Assembly (NCBI GenBank): GCA_044356745.1
Contig: JBIKVP010000099.1
Coordinates: forward strand, 1-5,757
Direction: 5' to 3'
Source of the DNA: JBIKVP01 sp044356745
Lineage (GTDB): Bacteria; Pseudomonadota; Alphaproteobacteria; Rhizobiales; Beijerinckiaceae
DNA: 5,757 nt
Shown: one piece after another, positions 5,701 through 5,757 of the stretch
How positions within the stretch are numbered: the stretch's first letter is position 1
Layout: each line of letters starts with the position of its first letter
Notes under the pieces: model-generated
What the model saw: the letters and a program-made list of their open reading frames with translations, nothing else
Told to the model about the DNA's origin: nothing
Database searches by the model: none
Position numbers and translations under genes: made by a program

Positions 5701-5757
5701 ATGGGTACGCTTTTAGAACCAGACCAACGTCAGGAGCTTTTGAAACGCCACCGCACC
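5701..5757 (+). CDS. IS630-family transposase, N-terminal 19 residues (partial, 3' end off window)
   Basis: The frame starts at ATG 5701 and is open to the window end; an in-frame stop at 5686-5688 rules out a start further upstream. The visible residues MGTLLEPDQRQELLKRHRT resemble the start of IS630-type transposases, whose N-terminal helix-turn-helix DNA-binding region begins with a Leu-x-x-x-(Q/E)R-x-x-L-x-x-x-H-(R/K) pattern. There is no clear ribosome binding site, as is usual for transposases. The catalytic domain is off window, so integrity cannot be judged. Confidence 0.65.
   Translation, partial: MGTLLEPDQRQELLKRHRT

Larger units (their letters stand above)
5635..5757 (+). mobile_element. 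Left end of an IS630-like insertion sequence (partial, cut by window end)
   Basis: The element starts at about 5637 (TACCCCTC), preceded by a TA at 5635-5636 that would be the target duplication; the base before is C, fitting a CTAG target. Its first 26 bases match the inverse of the left element's end at 69-94. A transposase start follows at 5701. Orientation is the same as that of the left element. The remainder lies beyond the window. Confidence 0.75.

Noticed and set aside
1..5757. A true composite transposon carrying lepB-rnc-era
   Set aside because: IS630 elements are not known for mobilising long composite segments and the cargo is essential housekeeping genes; two independent insertions are simpler.
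1..5757. CRISPR array, tRNA, rRNA or toxin-antitoxin pair
   Set aside because: No regularly spaced repeats of CRISPR size, no tRNA-like folds and no paired small overlapping genes were seen on either strand.

Overview
The window reads as a stretch of alphaproteobacterial chromosome. The evidence is the housekeeping run lepB-rnc-era, the wording of these proteins (for example the rnc signature YQRLEFLGDRVLG and the lepB loop FSPPIFSGRVLAS), and a short phasin, which points to a polyhydroxyalkanoate (PHA) maker or a close relative. I cannot name the genus. Composition is uneven: moderate GC in the housekeeping genes, AT-rich in the middle of the Sel1 gene and very AT-rich upstream of the last gene.

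Layout, left to right. Positions 1-96 are the tail of an IS630-like insertion sequence (transposase C-terminus, terminal inverted repeat, TA target). Next comes a 581-residue Sel1-repeat protein on the plus strand (116-1861). Its 3' end overlaps the 3' end of era by 29 bp. The minus-strand operon lepB (3502-4275), rnc (2747-3487), era (1833-2750) follows, with a 14-bp gap and then a 4-bp ATGA overlap. An extended -10 promoter lies just upstream of lepB and has an inverted repeat over its -35 region. Further upstream are an 11-12-nt tandem repeat and a clear intrinsic terminator that ends the phasin gene (4511-4852, minus strand). A 355-bp AT-rich divergent intergenic region separates phasin from an unrecognised small gene (5208-5648, plus). 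That gene runs into the start of a second IS630-like element (5635 to the window end), whose transposase begins at 5701.

How the parts fit. lepB, rnc and era are a conserved co-transcribed set covering protein export, rRNA processing and 30S assembly. Phasin is a separate unit with its own terminator; its upstream region has a consensus TTGACA box and a TGC-rich site like those bound by the PHA regulator PhaR. The two IS ends match each other as inverted repeats and point the same way, so the whole segment lies between two directly oriented copies of the same or a sister IS630-like element. One copy has cut off the 3' end of the small unknown gene and supplies its last codons and stop. The other sits about 20 bp upstream of the Sel1 start. 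I do not see a new defence or biosynthetic system; the most interesting points are the IS-bounded architecture and the putative regulatory sites.
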